Shown here one piece after another: positions 1 through 6,441 of a stretch of DNA of 7,558 nucleotides. The notes under the pieces are model-generated. The model worked only from the letters and a program-made list of their open reading frames with translations, was not told the origin of the DNA and made no database searches. Source of the stretch: an uncultured Selenomonas sp. (lineage in GTDB: Bacteria > Bacillota > Negativicutes > Selenomonadales > Selenomonadaceae); the NCBI GenBank assembly GCA_947097535.1, contig CAMURM010000065.1, positions 1-7,558 on the forward strand, given 5' to 3'. Both the position numbers and the translations under genes were made by a program. The number at the start of each line of letters is the position of its first letter. Positions within the stretch are counted from its first letter, which is position 1.

Positions 1-1
1 G

Positions 2-124
2 AACGAGGGCTTCGTCAAGAAGGCGCCGCCCGCCGTCGTCGAGAAGGAGCGCGAGAAGCTCGAAGCGGCGCGCGAGAAGAAGAAGGCGGTCGAAGAGCGC
101 CTCGCCTATCTCGCGAAGCTCTGA
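2..124 (+). CDS. valS: Valyl-tRNA synthetase, C-terminal end (partial)
   Basis: Only the last 40 codons and the TGA stop are in the window; the gene begins upstream. The peptide starts NEGFVKKAPPAVVEKEREKL and ends in a Glu/Lys/Arg/Ala/Leu-rich helix finishing LAYLAKL. This matches the C-terminal coiled-coil arm of bacterial ValS, where an 'N..FV.KAP..VVE.ER.KL' stretch is characteristic; in the family this arm contacts the tRNA elbow. The enzyme charges tRNA-Val with valine in the cytoplasm. The following folC gene supports the call, because valS-folC is a common order in Firmicutes. The folC ribosome-binding site overlaps this stop codon, so the two genes are probably co-transcribed. The call rests on a short tail and on synteny. 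Confidence 0.86.
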   Translation, partial: NEGFVKKAPPAVVEKEREKLEAAREKKKAVEERLAYLAKL

Positions 125-137
125 GGAAGGTGGGAAA

Positions 138-1451
138 ATGGACTACAGGGAAAGTCTTTCTTACCTCGAAGGCCTCAACGTCTTCGGCTCGAAGCTCGGC
201 CTTTCGCGCATCGAGCGTCTCACGGAGCTGCTCGGCCACCCCGAAAGGCGATACAGGACGGTGCACGTCACGGGCACGAACGGCAAGGGCTCTGTCTCCG
301 CCATGACGGCGGCGATCCTCACGAAGTCGGGGCTCAAGACGGGGCTTTACACCTCGCCGCATCTGACAGCCTACACGGAGCGCTTCGTCATCGACGGCGA
401 ATGCGCGAGCGAGGCGGACTTCGCGGCGGCTGTGTCTGCGGCGGCTGCGGCGGCGCAGCAGATGCTCGCCGAGGGCTTGGAGCAGCCGACGGAGTTTGAG
501 GTGCTGACGGCGGCGGCGTTCGTCTACTTTGCGGAAAAAGCGGTGGACTACGCCGTCATCGAGGTCGGCTTGGGCGGCCTTCTCGACTCGACGAATGTCA
601 TTATGCCGGAGGTTTCTGTCATCACGAATGTGGCGCTGGAGCACGCCGACCGCTGCGGCGGCACCCTCGCAGGCGTCGCCCGCCACAAGGCGGGCATCAT
701 CAAGGCGGGCGTGCCCGTCGTCACGGCAGCGGCGGGCATGCCGCTCGACGTCCTGCAGCAGAAGGCGGAGGAGGAAGGCGCGGACATCTTCGTGCTCGGC
801 GAGGACTTTTGCGTCGCGCCGCCGAAGAAGGCGGATGCAGGCAAGGGCGAGATCGAGTTCTCGTCCGAGCTCCTCGGCATCCGCGCGGCGCACTATGCAC
901 TCGCTTTAGGCGGCGCCTACCAGCGAAAAAACGCCGCGCTCGCCGTCATGGCGGCGAATCTCCTCGCCGCGGCGCATCCCTCGATCACGCAGGCGGCGAT
1001 CGCCGCAGCGCTTCAAGAGGTCAAATGGCCGGGGCGCTTCGAGCGCTTCACGCTCGCGGACACGACCGTAGTCGTCGACGGCGCGCACAACCCCGCGGGC
1101 GCGGCTGCGCTCAGGGAAAGCCTCGACGCGTGCTTCCCCGACGAGGCGCGCGTCTTCCTTCTCGGCATCCTGGCGGACAAGGACTGCGCCGCCATGCTTC
1201 GGACGCTGCTGCGCGCGGGCGATCGCGTCGTCATCACGAGGCCTTTCTCAGAGCGCGCGGGCGATCCTGAAGATCTCGCGCGCCTCGCGCGCGAGATCAC
1301 CGGCGAGGTCGAAGTCGTCCGGGCAGCGGACGAAGCGCTGACGCGCGCTCTCGCCTGGGCGACAGAGGAGCGCATCTTGTGTGCGGCAGGCTCCTTGTAC
1401 CTGATCGGTGAGCTGCGCCGCAGCCTTTTGGAGAGGGGGGGCTTCGCATGA
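138..1451 (+). CDS. folC: Bifunctional folylpolyglutamate synthase/dihydrofolate synthase
   Basis: A cytoplasmic Mur-ligase-family enzyme that uses ATP to add glutamate to dihydropteroate and to folates. The 437-residue length is normal for FolC. Visible motifs are the P-loop VTGTNGKGS (about 44-52), YTSPHL (71-76, folate-binding region), EVGLGGLLDSTN (142-153), ITNVALEHAD (162-171), HKAGIIK (183-189, with the lysine usually carbamylated, probably K185), KWPGRFE (296-302), VDGAHNPAG (313-321, start of the C-terminal glutamate-ligase domain) and GSLYLIGE (418-425). The ATG at 138 is preceded by AGGAAGG (124-130) at 7-nt spacing, overlapping the valS stop. The stop codon overlaps the next start as ATGA, which suggests translational coupling. 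Whether it has both activities, as in E. coli, or only the synthase activity cannot be read from the sequence. No essential motif is missing. Confidence 0.95.
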   Translation: MDYRESLSYLEGLNVFGSKLGLSRIERLTELLGHPERRYRTVHVTGTNGKGSVSAMTAAILTKSGLKTGLYTSPHLTAYTERFVIDGECASEADFAAAVSAAAAAAQQMLAEGLEQPTEFEVLTAAAFVYFAEKAVDYAVIEVGLGGLLDSTNVIMPEVSVITNVALEHADRCGGTLAGVARHKAGIIKAGVPVVTAAAGMPLDVLQQKAEEEGADIFVLGEDFCVAPPKKADAGKGEIEFSSELLGIRAAHYALALGGAYQRKNAALAVMAANLLAAAHPSITQAAIAAALQEVKWPGRFERFTLADTTVVVDGAHNPAGAAALRESLDACFPDEARVFLLGILADKDCAAMLRTLLRAGDRVVITRPFSERAGDPEDLARLAREITGEVEVVRAADEALTRALAWATEERILCAAGSLYLIGELRRSLLERGGFA

Positions 1452-2794
1452 CGGCAAGGGACAGTTTGTCGGATTATCTCGCGGGCGGCGTCTACTACGC
1501 CATTTTGCTCGAAGCCTTCCTCCTCGCGCTCTCGCCGCCACTGGCGACGGCGGCGCTGCTGCTCGGCGTCATCTTCTGGCTCGCGCGCCTCGTCGTCGAC
1601 AAGGAGTGCCGCCGCTTCCGCCGCCTGCCCTACGATGTGCCGGCGGCGCTCTTCGCGCTCCTCGGCGCGGTCTCCGTCCTCTTCTCGCCCGACCGCGGCT
1701 TCAGCTTCTACAACTACTACAACCTCGTCGGCGTCTACCTTCTGACGTATCTTCTGATCGGGCAGAACGTCCAGGCGTCGCAGGACATCCGCAAGATCGT
1801 CTACGCGCTCGGTCTCTCGTGCGTGCTCGTCGTGCTCTACGGCTTCTACCAGTTCGCCTTCGGCATCGACACGAGCGCGATGAAGTGGGTCGACGGCGAC
1901 GCCTTCCCCGAGCTCAAAAAGCGCGTTTTCTCGACGTGGGAGAATCCCAACATCCTCGCGGGCTACCTCGACGTCGCCATGTGCTTCGTCTTCGCCTTCC
2001 TCGTCAAGATGCGTGAGCAGAAGCGGCGTCTCGCGCTCGGCGCGGCGCTCGTGCTGCTGGCGGCTTGCCTCGCCATGACGTACGCGCGCATGGCGTTCCT
2101 CGTCATCGCTTTGATCTTCGTGCTCTACGGCATGATGCGCGACTGGCGCGTCCTCGTCGGTGCAGCGGTCGTCGCGGGCGGCCTCTTCTTCGTCGATCCC
2201 GCGCTCTTCGACCGCGTGACGTCGGTCTTCACGCGCGTCGACACCTCGTCGGAAATGCGCCTCGCGCTCTGGGAGAGCACGCTCGCCATGATCGGCGACC
2301 ACCCGTTCTTCGGCATCGGCTGGGGCGCCTATTGGATGGTCTACCCCGAGTACGACTTCTACCTGCAGGGCGCGGACGTGCTCATCGTCCATGCGCACAA
2401 CATGTACCTGAACTACGCGGCGGAGATCGGCATCGTCGGCGCCGTCGCCTTCCTGTGGTTCTTCTTCGGCACGATGGGGCTCGCCTTCTTCTCGAAGGTG
2501 CACGACAGCGAGGGCTTCCGCCAGGGGCTCATGCTCGGAATCAGCCTCGCCTTCTGCTCCATCGCCTTGAACGGTCTGACGGACGACGTGCTCTTCAACA
2601 TCCCGTCGTCAATGCTGCTGTGGCTTTTAGCGGCGCTCGCCGCCGTCACAGAGTTCGCGGGCAACGAAGAGGATGAGGTCGTCGTCATGGACGAGCTTGC
2701 GGCGAAGAAGCGGCAGAAGCTCCGCGAGCTTCGCCAAAAGGCGAGGAAGGGCGGCGAAGCGCCCAAAAATAGCGGGGAAGAGACTGAAAATTGA
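1448..2794 (+). CDS. O-antigen ligase/polymerase family membrane protein (Wzy_C type)
   Basis: A polytopic inner-membrane protein of 448 residues with about 10-12 hydrophobic segments (roughly 17-50, 64-80, 90-104, 116-138, 168-187, 195-250, 324-345, 360-378, 385-402). The Wzy_C/WaaL signature is present: TYARMAF (211-217), then a large presumably periplasmic loop with R271, W275, HPFFGIGWG (285-293) and HAHNMYLNYAAEIG (315-328). In WaaL ligases an Arg and a His in such positions are needed for glycan transfer, so R214 and H315/H317 are candidates by analogy. Members either ligate polysaccharide from undecaprenyl diphosphate to lipid A-core or polymerise repeat units; sequence alone does not separate these roles or exclude a protein O-glycosyltransferase. 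The C-terminal tail (about 405-448) is highly charged, acidic then Lys/Arg-rich, and probably cytoplasmic. The ATG overlaps the folC stop by 4 bp and has a GGAGAGGGGGG ribosome-binding site. Its presence implies an outer membrane. Confidence 0.88.
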   Translation: MTARDSLSDYLAGGVYYAILLEAFLLALSPPLATAALLLGVIFWLARLVVDKECRRFRRLPYDVPAALFALLGAVSVLFSPDRGFSFYNYYNLVGVYLLTYLLIGQNVQASQDIRKIVYALGLSCVLVVLYGFYQFAFGIDTSAMKWVDGDAFPELKKRVFSTWENPNILAGYLDVAMCFVFAFLVKMREQKRRLALGAALVLLAACLAMTYARMAFLVIALIFVLYGMMRDWRVLVGAAVVAGGLFFVDPALFDRVTSVFTRVDTSSEMRLALWESTLAMIGDHPFFGIGWGAYWMVYPEYDFYLQGADVLIVHAHNMYLNYAAEIGIVGAVAFLWFFFGTMGLAFFSKVHDSEGFRQGLMLGISLAFCSIALNGLTDDVLFNIPSSMLLWLLAALAAVTEFAGNEEDEVVVMDELAAKKRQKLRELRQKARKGGEAPKNSGEETEN

Positions 2795-2795
2795 C

Positions 2796-2824
2796 TTGAC
2801 GCTAAAGCGTCGAAGTGGTATTCT
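2796..2824 (+). promoter_or_regulatory. Predicted sigma-70/sigma-A promoter of the propionate operon
   Basis: A -35 element TTGACG (2796-2801, 5/6 consensus) lies 17 bp before a -10 TATTCT (2819-2824, 4/6). The bases TGG just before the -10 give it an extended -10 (TGn). The -35 begins one base after the ligase stop codon. The predicted transcript start is about 2830-2834, giving a leader of roughly 220 nt before the CoA-transferase. A perfect TATAAT at 2836-2841 could be an alternative -10, but I see no matching -35 at 16-18 bp. The region is AT-richer than the flanking genes, as expected for a promoter. Confidence 0.68.
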
Positions 2825-2829
2825 TTAGC
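2796..2829. repeat. Overlapping inverted repeats across the promoter (possible operator)
   Basis: Two dyads share the promoter. The first is GACGC (2798-2802), TAAA, GCGTC (2807-2811), extendable by a G-T and a T-A pair to 2796-2813; it covers the -35. The second is GCTAAAG (2801-2807) and CTTTAGC (2823-2829), 15 bp apart; its right arm overlaps the end of the -10. The arrangement would suit a repressor site or a small hairpin at the end of the upstream transcript. No T-tract follows the first dyad, so it is not a convincing intrinsic terminator. The regulator, if any, is unknown. Confidence 0.42.
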
Positions 2830-2830
2830 T

Positions 2831-3051
2831 TAGGATATAATTGTCGCATAGTAGTACGATAAGCCTCAGTTATCCCGTTTGCGAGCGATAGCACGAAGCT
2901 ATTGCCGATAAAAGGGCGCGCGGGGCAGTGTCTCGGCGGCAATTCATCATTGGAAGCCCGGCTTCCCCTGCTCTCCCGAGAGAGTGCGAAGGAAGCGGCG
3001 GTTTCCTTAGATTACACGGGCCGGACGGCCTTGTGAGGGAGGATGTATTGA
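2831..3051 (+). promoter_or_regulatory. Hairpin-rich 5' leader of the propionate operon
   Basis: This stretch of about 220 nt between the promoter and the CoA-transferase has no credible ORF but holds several pairings in order. Stem 1 is GCGATAGC/GCTATTGC (2885-2892/2898-2905, one G-U, loop ACGAA), possibly enclosed by CCCGTTT/AAAAGGG (2874-2880/2910-2916, one mismatch). Stem 2 pairs 2925-2936 with 2976-2987 (10 of 12 positions, core TCTCGG/CCGAGA) and encloses the perfect hairpin GGAAGC-CCG-GCTTCC (2952-2966). Stem 3 is AAGGAA/TTCCTT (2989-2994/3003-3008). Stem 4 is about 3015-3035 (GGCC-GGAC-GGCC core, lower stem with one bulge) and ends at the ribosome-binding site GAGGGAGG (3035-3042). 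I found no cobalamin-riboswitch B12 box, T-box or other class I can name. It could be an uncharacterised cis-regulatory RNA or simply an mRNA-stabilising leader; only the pairing is seen directly. Confidence 0.45.
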
Positions 3052-4551
3052 ATGATTGACATCTCGGATCGCGTACGCAACAAAGACCTGCAGGCGAAGA
3101 TCGTGAGTGCGGAGGAGGTGGCAGCTTTTATCAAGCCGGGCATGAGCATCGGCATGAGCGGCTTCACGGCTTCCTCGTACCCGAAGGCGATTCCGCTTGC
3201 TCTGGCCGAGCGCATGAAGAAGGAGCCTTTCACGATCGACCTCTGGACGGGTGCTTCGACCGGCCCTGAGCTCGACGATACGCTCGCCGCTGTCCACGGC
3301 ATCGGCAAGCGCCTGCCGTACCAGACGGACGCCATCCTCAGGGGCGAGATCAACGACGGCTCCGTCGACTACCTCGATCTCCATCTGAGCGAATCGGCGC
3401 AGCTCGCGCGCGTCGGCTACCTCGGCAAGCTCGACCTCGCCATCGTCGAAGCCGTTGCCATCACCGAGGAGGGCAACATCATTCCGTCCACGTCGCTCGG
3501 CAACGCCGCTTCCTATGTGCAGCAGGCGGACGTCGTCATCGTCGAGGTCAACACGACGCAGCCTTTGGAGCTTGAGGGCATGCACGACGTCTATGTGCCG
3601 CTCGATCCGCCGAACCGTCTGCCGATCCCCATCGTCAAGGCGGACGACCGCATCGGCACGCCATTCATCCCCTGCACGCCGGACAAGATCAAGTACATCG
3701 TGCCGTGCGACATCAAGGATCACACGCGCGACCTCGCGCCGATTGATGAGAATTCGAAGAAGATGTCGCAGTTCACGCTCGAATTCCTCAACGCCGAGAT
3801 CAAGGCAGGGCGTATGCCGAAGAACCTCCTGCCGCTGCAGTCGGGCGTCGGCAACGTCGCGAACGCCGTCATGGCGGGCTTCGTTGACTCCGATCTCGAA
3901 GACCTCACGGTCTACACCGAGGTCATCCAGGACGGCATGCTCGATCTCATCGACGCGAACAAGCTGAACTTCGCCTCGGGCACGGCGTTCTCGCCCTCGC
4001 CTGCCGGCATGGAGCGCTTCTACAAGGACGTCGCGAAGTACAAGAAGTACCTGCTGCTGCGTCCGCAGGAAATCTCCAACAGCCCGGAAGTCGTCCATCG
4101 TCTCGGCGTCATCGCCATGAACACGGCGCTCGAAGTCGACATCTACGGCAACGTGAACTCCACGCACGTCACCGGCACGAAGATGATGAACGGCATCGGC
4201 GGCTCGGGCGACTTCGCGAGAAACGCCTTCCTGACGATCTTCTACACGCCTTCGATCGCGAAGGGCGGCGCGATCTCGTCCGTCGTTCCCATGTGCTCGC
4301 ACATCGACCACACGGAGCACGACGTCGACGTCATCATCACGGAGCAGGGCGTCGCAGATCTGCGCGGCCTCGCACCGAGGAAGCGTGCGCTCGAAATCAT
4401 CAACAAGTGCGTGCATCCCGACTACAAGCCGGTGCTGCTTGACTACTACAAGAGAGCCGTAGAGGCCACCAAGCATGCACACACGCCGCACATCATCAAG
4501 GAAGCGCTTTCCTTCCATGAGAAGTTCATCGAAACGAAATCCATGAAGTAA
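3052..4551 (+). CDS. scpC: Succinate/propionyl-CoA CoA-transferase (acetyl-CoA hydrolase/transferase family)
   Basis: A 499-residue cytoplasmic class I CoA-transferase of the Cat1/Ach1/AarC type, full length for the family. Visible blocks are IGMSGFTASSYPKAIP (33-48), TGASTGPELD (66-75), GNIIPSTSLGN (141-151), QSGVGNVANAVMAGF (263-277), YTEVIQDG (288-295), GIGGSGDFARNAF (381-393) and TEQGVADLRGLAP (430-441). E290 in YTEV is the likely catalytic glutamate that carries the acyl/CoA thioester, by analogy with Acetobacter AarC. In the neighbourhood of methylmalonyl-CoA mutase the likely reaction is propionyl-CoA + succinate to propionate + succinyl-CoA, hence scpC; acetate could also be an acceptor and sequence alone does not fix this. 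The ATG at 3052 is fixed by an in-frame TGA immediately before it and by GAGGGAGG at 9-nt spacing. It is the first gene of the operon. Confidence 0.9.
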   Translation: MIDISDRVRNKDLQAKIVSAEEVAAFIKPGMSIGMSGFTASSYPKAIPLALAERMKKEPFTIDLWTGASTGPELDDTLAAVHGIGKRLPYQTDAILRGEINDGSVDYLDLHLSESAQLARVGYLGKLDLAIVEAVAITEEGNIIPSTSLGNAASYVQQADVVIVEVNTTQPLELEGMHDVYVPLDPPNRLPIPIVKADDRIGTPFIPCTPDKIKYIVPCDIKDHTRDLAPIDENSKKMSQFTLEFLNAEIKAGRMPKNLLPLQSGVGNVANAVMAGFVDSDLEDLTVYTEVIQDGMLDLIDANKLNFASGTAFSPSPAGMERFYKDVAKYKKYLLLRPQEISNSPEVVHRLGVIAMNTALEVDIYGNVNSTHVTGTKMMNGIGGSGDFARNAFLTIFYTPSIAKGGAISSVVPMCSHIDHTEHDVDVIITEQGVADLRGLAPRKRALEIINKCVHPDYKPVLLDYYKRAVEATKHAHTPHIIKEALSFHEKFIETKSMK

Positions 4552-4690
4552 GCGCAAAAAACTCTGAACGGATCGGAAATGATTTAGGGAAAAAGAAGCG
4601 GCAAAAAGCCGCTCGGATCTTCGCGGCAAAGACACGCGGCGGACGGGCGGATGCGCCCCTTTCTCGCATCCCTGACAGGAGGACACGATT
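4552..4690 (+). promoter_or_regulatory. Structured intercistronic region between scpC and the mutase
   Basis: This 139-bp gap contains AGCGGC-AAAAA-GCCGCT (4597-4613), a perfect 6-bp hairpin, and GGATGCG/CGCATCC (4649-4655/4665-4671), a perfect 7-bp hairpin with a 9-nt loop just before the mutase ribosome-binding site AGGAGG (4677-4682). GCGGCAAA occurs twice (4598-4605 and 4623-4630), so the GCCGC arm at 4608-4612 can pair either upstream or with GCGGC at 4623-4627. Neither hairpin is followed by a T-run, so these are not typical terminators. Likely roles are mRNA stability, translational control or partial attenuation; no strong promoter is evident. Confidence 0.45.
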
Positions 4691-6340
4691 ATGAGCAATG
4701 AGAAAATCCAGGCCGAGTTGGAAAAGTACGAGGCTGACCTGAAAAAGACCACCGCGAAATTCCCGCTTCGCCCGCACGTTCCCGAGCAGGGTCTCTACAC
4801 GCCGCTCGACGTCGAGGGCGAGAACTACGTCGAGGATCTCGGCGTTCCGGGCCAGTTCCCCTACACGCGTGGCGTGCAGCCTACGATGTATCGCGGCCGC
4901 TTCTGGACGATGCGCATGTACGCCGGCTTCTCTACAGCCGAAGAGTCCAACAAGCGCTACCGCATGTTGATCGCGACGGGTGCGTCGGGTCTCTCGTGCG
5001 CCTTCGATCTGCCGACGCAGATCGGCTACGACTCCGACGATTCGATTTCCGAAGGCGAGGTCGGCAAGGTCGGCGTGGCGATTGACTCGCTCGCCGACAT
5101 GGAGACACTCTTCGACCAGATCGATCTCGGCAAGGTCTCGACGTCCATGACGATCAACGCCCCGGCTTCCGTGCTTCTTGCGATGTACATCGCCGTTGCT
5201 GAGAAGCAGGGCGTGCCCGCAGACCAGCTCACGGGCACGATTCAGAACGATATCCTCAAGGAGTATGCGGCTCGCGGCACCTACATCTTCCCGCCGCGCC
5301 CGTCCATGCGCCTCATCACCAACATCTTCGCTTACTGCTCGAAGAACGTACCGAAGTGGAACACCATTTCCATCTCGGGCTACCATATCCGCGAAGCCGG
5401 TTCCACGGCTGCCCAGGAAATCGCCTTTACGATTTCCGACGGCATCGCCTACGTCAATGCCGCCATTGAGGCGGGACTCAACGTCGACGATTTCGCGGGT
5501 CGGCTCTCCTTCTTCTGGAACGCGCACAACAACGTGCTCGAAGAAGTCGCGAAGTATCGTGCATCCCGCCGCATCTGGGCGAAGATCATGCGCGACCGCT
5601 TCGGCGCGAAGAAGGACAAGTCCATGAAACTCCGCTTCCATACCCAGACTGCAGGCTCCATGCTCACGGCGCAGCAGCCGGACAACAACATCGTCCGCGT
5701 CGCGCTGCAGACGGCGGCAGCCGTCATGGGCGGCACGCAGTCCCTCCATACGAACTCCCGCGACGAAGCGCTTGCGCTTCCGACGGAAGAGTCCGTCTCC
5801 ATCGCTCTGCACACGCAGCACATCGTTGCGCATGAGAGCGGCCTCGCTGACGTCATCGATCCTCTGGCAGGCTCCTACTACGTAGAGGCCATGACGAACC
5901 GGATCGAGAAGGAAGCGATGGAGTACATCAAGAAGATCGACGACATGGGCGGCGCTGTCGCTGCCATCGAGAAGGGCTACATCCAGAAGGAAATCCAGGA
6001 CAGCGCTTACGCCTGGCAGATGGATGTCGAGTCCGGCGCTCGCGTCATCGTCGGCGTCAACAAGTATCAGAAGGAAAACGAGGAGCCGCCGAAGGATCTC
6101 CTGAAGGTCGACGCCTCCGTCGGCGAGAAGCAGAAGAAGCAGCTCGCCGAGGTCAAGGCAAAGCGCGACAACGACGCTGTCAAGTCCGCGCTCGAAGCTC
6201 TCAGGAAGGCGTGCGAGGATGAGAAGGAAAACCTCATGCCGCACATCCTCACGGCTGTCAAGACGTATGCGACGCTCGGCGAAATCTGCGGCGTCATGCG
6301 CAGCGTCTTCGGCGAGTACGAGGCTCATACGTCCCTGTAA
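4691..6340 (+). CDS. Methylmalonyl-CoA mutase, catalytic (N-terminal domain) chain
   Basis: The catalytic TIM-barrel chain (549 residues) of a split adenosylcobalamin-dependent mutase interconverting succinyl-CoA and (R)-methylmalonyl-CoA. Recognised blocks include FPYTRGVQPTMYRGRFWTMR (56-75), YAGFSTAEESNKRYR (77-91), AFDLPTQIGYDSDD (104-117), GTIQNDILKEYAARGTYIFP (182-201), PSMRLITN (204-211), ISISGYHIREAG (226-237), RLSFFWNAHNN (271-281), RFHTQTAGS (315-323), GGTQSLHTNSRDEALALP (347-364) and DPLAGSYYVE (390-399). By alignment from memory with Propionibacterium MutB at a constant offset of 12, Y77, R195 and H232 match Y89, R207 and H244. The Tyr/Arg pair favours methylmalonyl-CoA over isobutyryl-CoA, where Phe/Gln replace it. 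No B12-binding domain follows; it is the next gene. The tail after about 460 is charged and ends in a normal family helix region. AGGAGG lies 8 nt before the ATG. Confidence 0.94.
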   Translation: MSNEKIQAELEKYEADLKKTTAKFPLRPHVPEQGLYTPLDVEGENYVEDLGVPGQFPYTRGVQPTMYRGRFWTMRMYAGFSTAEESNKRYRMLIATGASGLSCAFDLPTQIGYDSDDSISEGEVGKVGVAIDSLADMETLFDQIDLGKVSTSMTINAPASVLLAMYIAVAEKQGVPADQLTGTIQNDILKEYAARGTYIFPPRPSMRLITNIFAYCSKNVPKWNTISISGYHIREAGSTAAQEIAFTISDGIAYVNAAIEAGLNVDDFAGRLSFFWNAHNNVLEEVAKYRASRRIWAKIMRDRFGAKKDKSMKLRFHTQTAGSMLTAQQPDNNIVRVALQTAAAVMGGTQSLHTNSRDEALALPTEESVSIALHTQHIVAHESGLADVIDPLAGSYYVEAMTNRIEKEAMEYIKKIDDMGGAVAAIEKGYIQKEIQDSAYAWQMDVESGARVIVGVNKYQKENEEPPKDLLKVDASVGEKQKKQLAEVKAKRDNDAVKSALEALRKACEDEKENLMPHILTAVKTYATLGEICGVMRSVFGEYEAHTSL

Positions 6341-6370
6341 TATGTAATTCGCAGGATTTCGAAGGTGAAG

Positions 6371-6392
6371 CCGTCCGCCTCGCGGGCGGCGG
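6371..6392 (+). other. GC-rich intercistronic hairpin between the two mutase chains
   Basis: In the 101-bp gap between the mutase genes, CCGCC (6375-6379) pairs with GGCGG (6385-6389) over a TCGCG loop. With one bulged T the stem extends by CCG (6371-6373) to CGG (6390-6392), about 8 bp in all. No T-run follows (the next bases are AGCCTCTG), so readthrough is expected. A GGAGG ribosome-binding site follows at 6428-6432. It could stabilise the upstream mRNA or tune the ratio of the two subunits. Confidence 0.4.
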
Positions 6393-6441
6393 AGCCTCTG
6401 AAAAGATTCCTTTCTCTACTTGGATTTGGAGGTAATTTCAA

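Noticed and set aside
1013..2503. 496-residue open frame on the minus strand
   Set aside because: It spans the end of folC and most of the ligase on the opposite strand, with Glu/Asp/Arg/His-rich low-complexity sequence and no recognisable domain; both sense genes are secure.
2796..2813. Intrinsic terminator for the folC-ligase transcript
   Set aside because: The stem is 5-7 bp and is followed by AGTGGTATTC rather than a T-tract, so it fits a promoter-associated dyad better.
2836..2841. Perfect TATAAT as the main -10 element
   Set aside because: No -35-like hexamer lies 16-18 bp upstream and there is no extended -10 TG, whereas 2796-2824 has both elements at 17 bp.
2831..3051. Cobalamin riboswitch ahead of a B12-dependent pathway
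   Set aside because: I looked for the conserved B12 box (GCCACTG-like) and the other conserved core segments and did not find them on the + strand. A covariance-model scan would settle it.
3043..3051. Two-codon ORF ATG-TAT-TGA abutting the scpC start
   Set aside because: It is only 2 nt from the ribosome-binding site, too close for good initiation, and so short that chance is the simplest explanation.
3007..4752. 581-residue open frame on the minus strand
   Set aside because: It lies opposite the CoA-transferase gene, has an Arg/Asp/Val/His-heavy repetitive composition expected from reading GNC-rich codons backwards, matches no family I know and lacks a sensible ribosome-binding site.
4526..6328. 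600-residue open frame on the minus strand
   Set aside because: It is antisense to the mutase gene with the same shadow composition. Long antisense frames are common opposite GC-rich genes with strong third-position bias.
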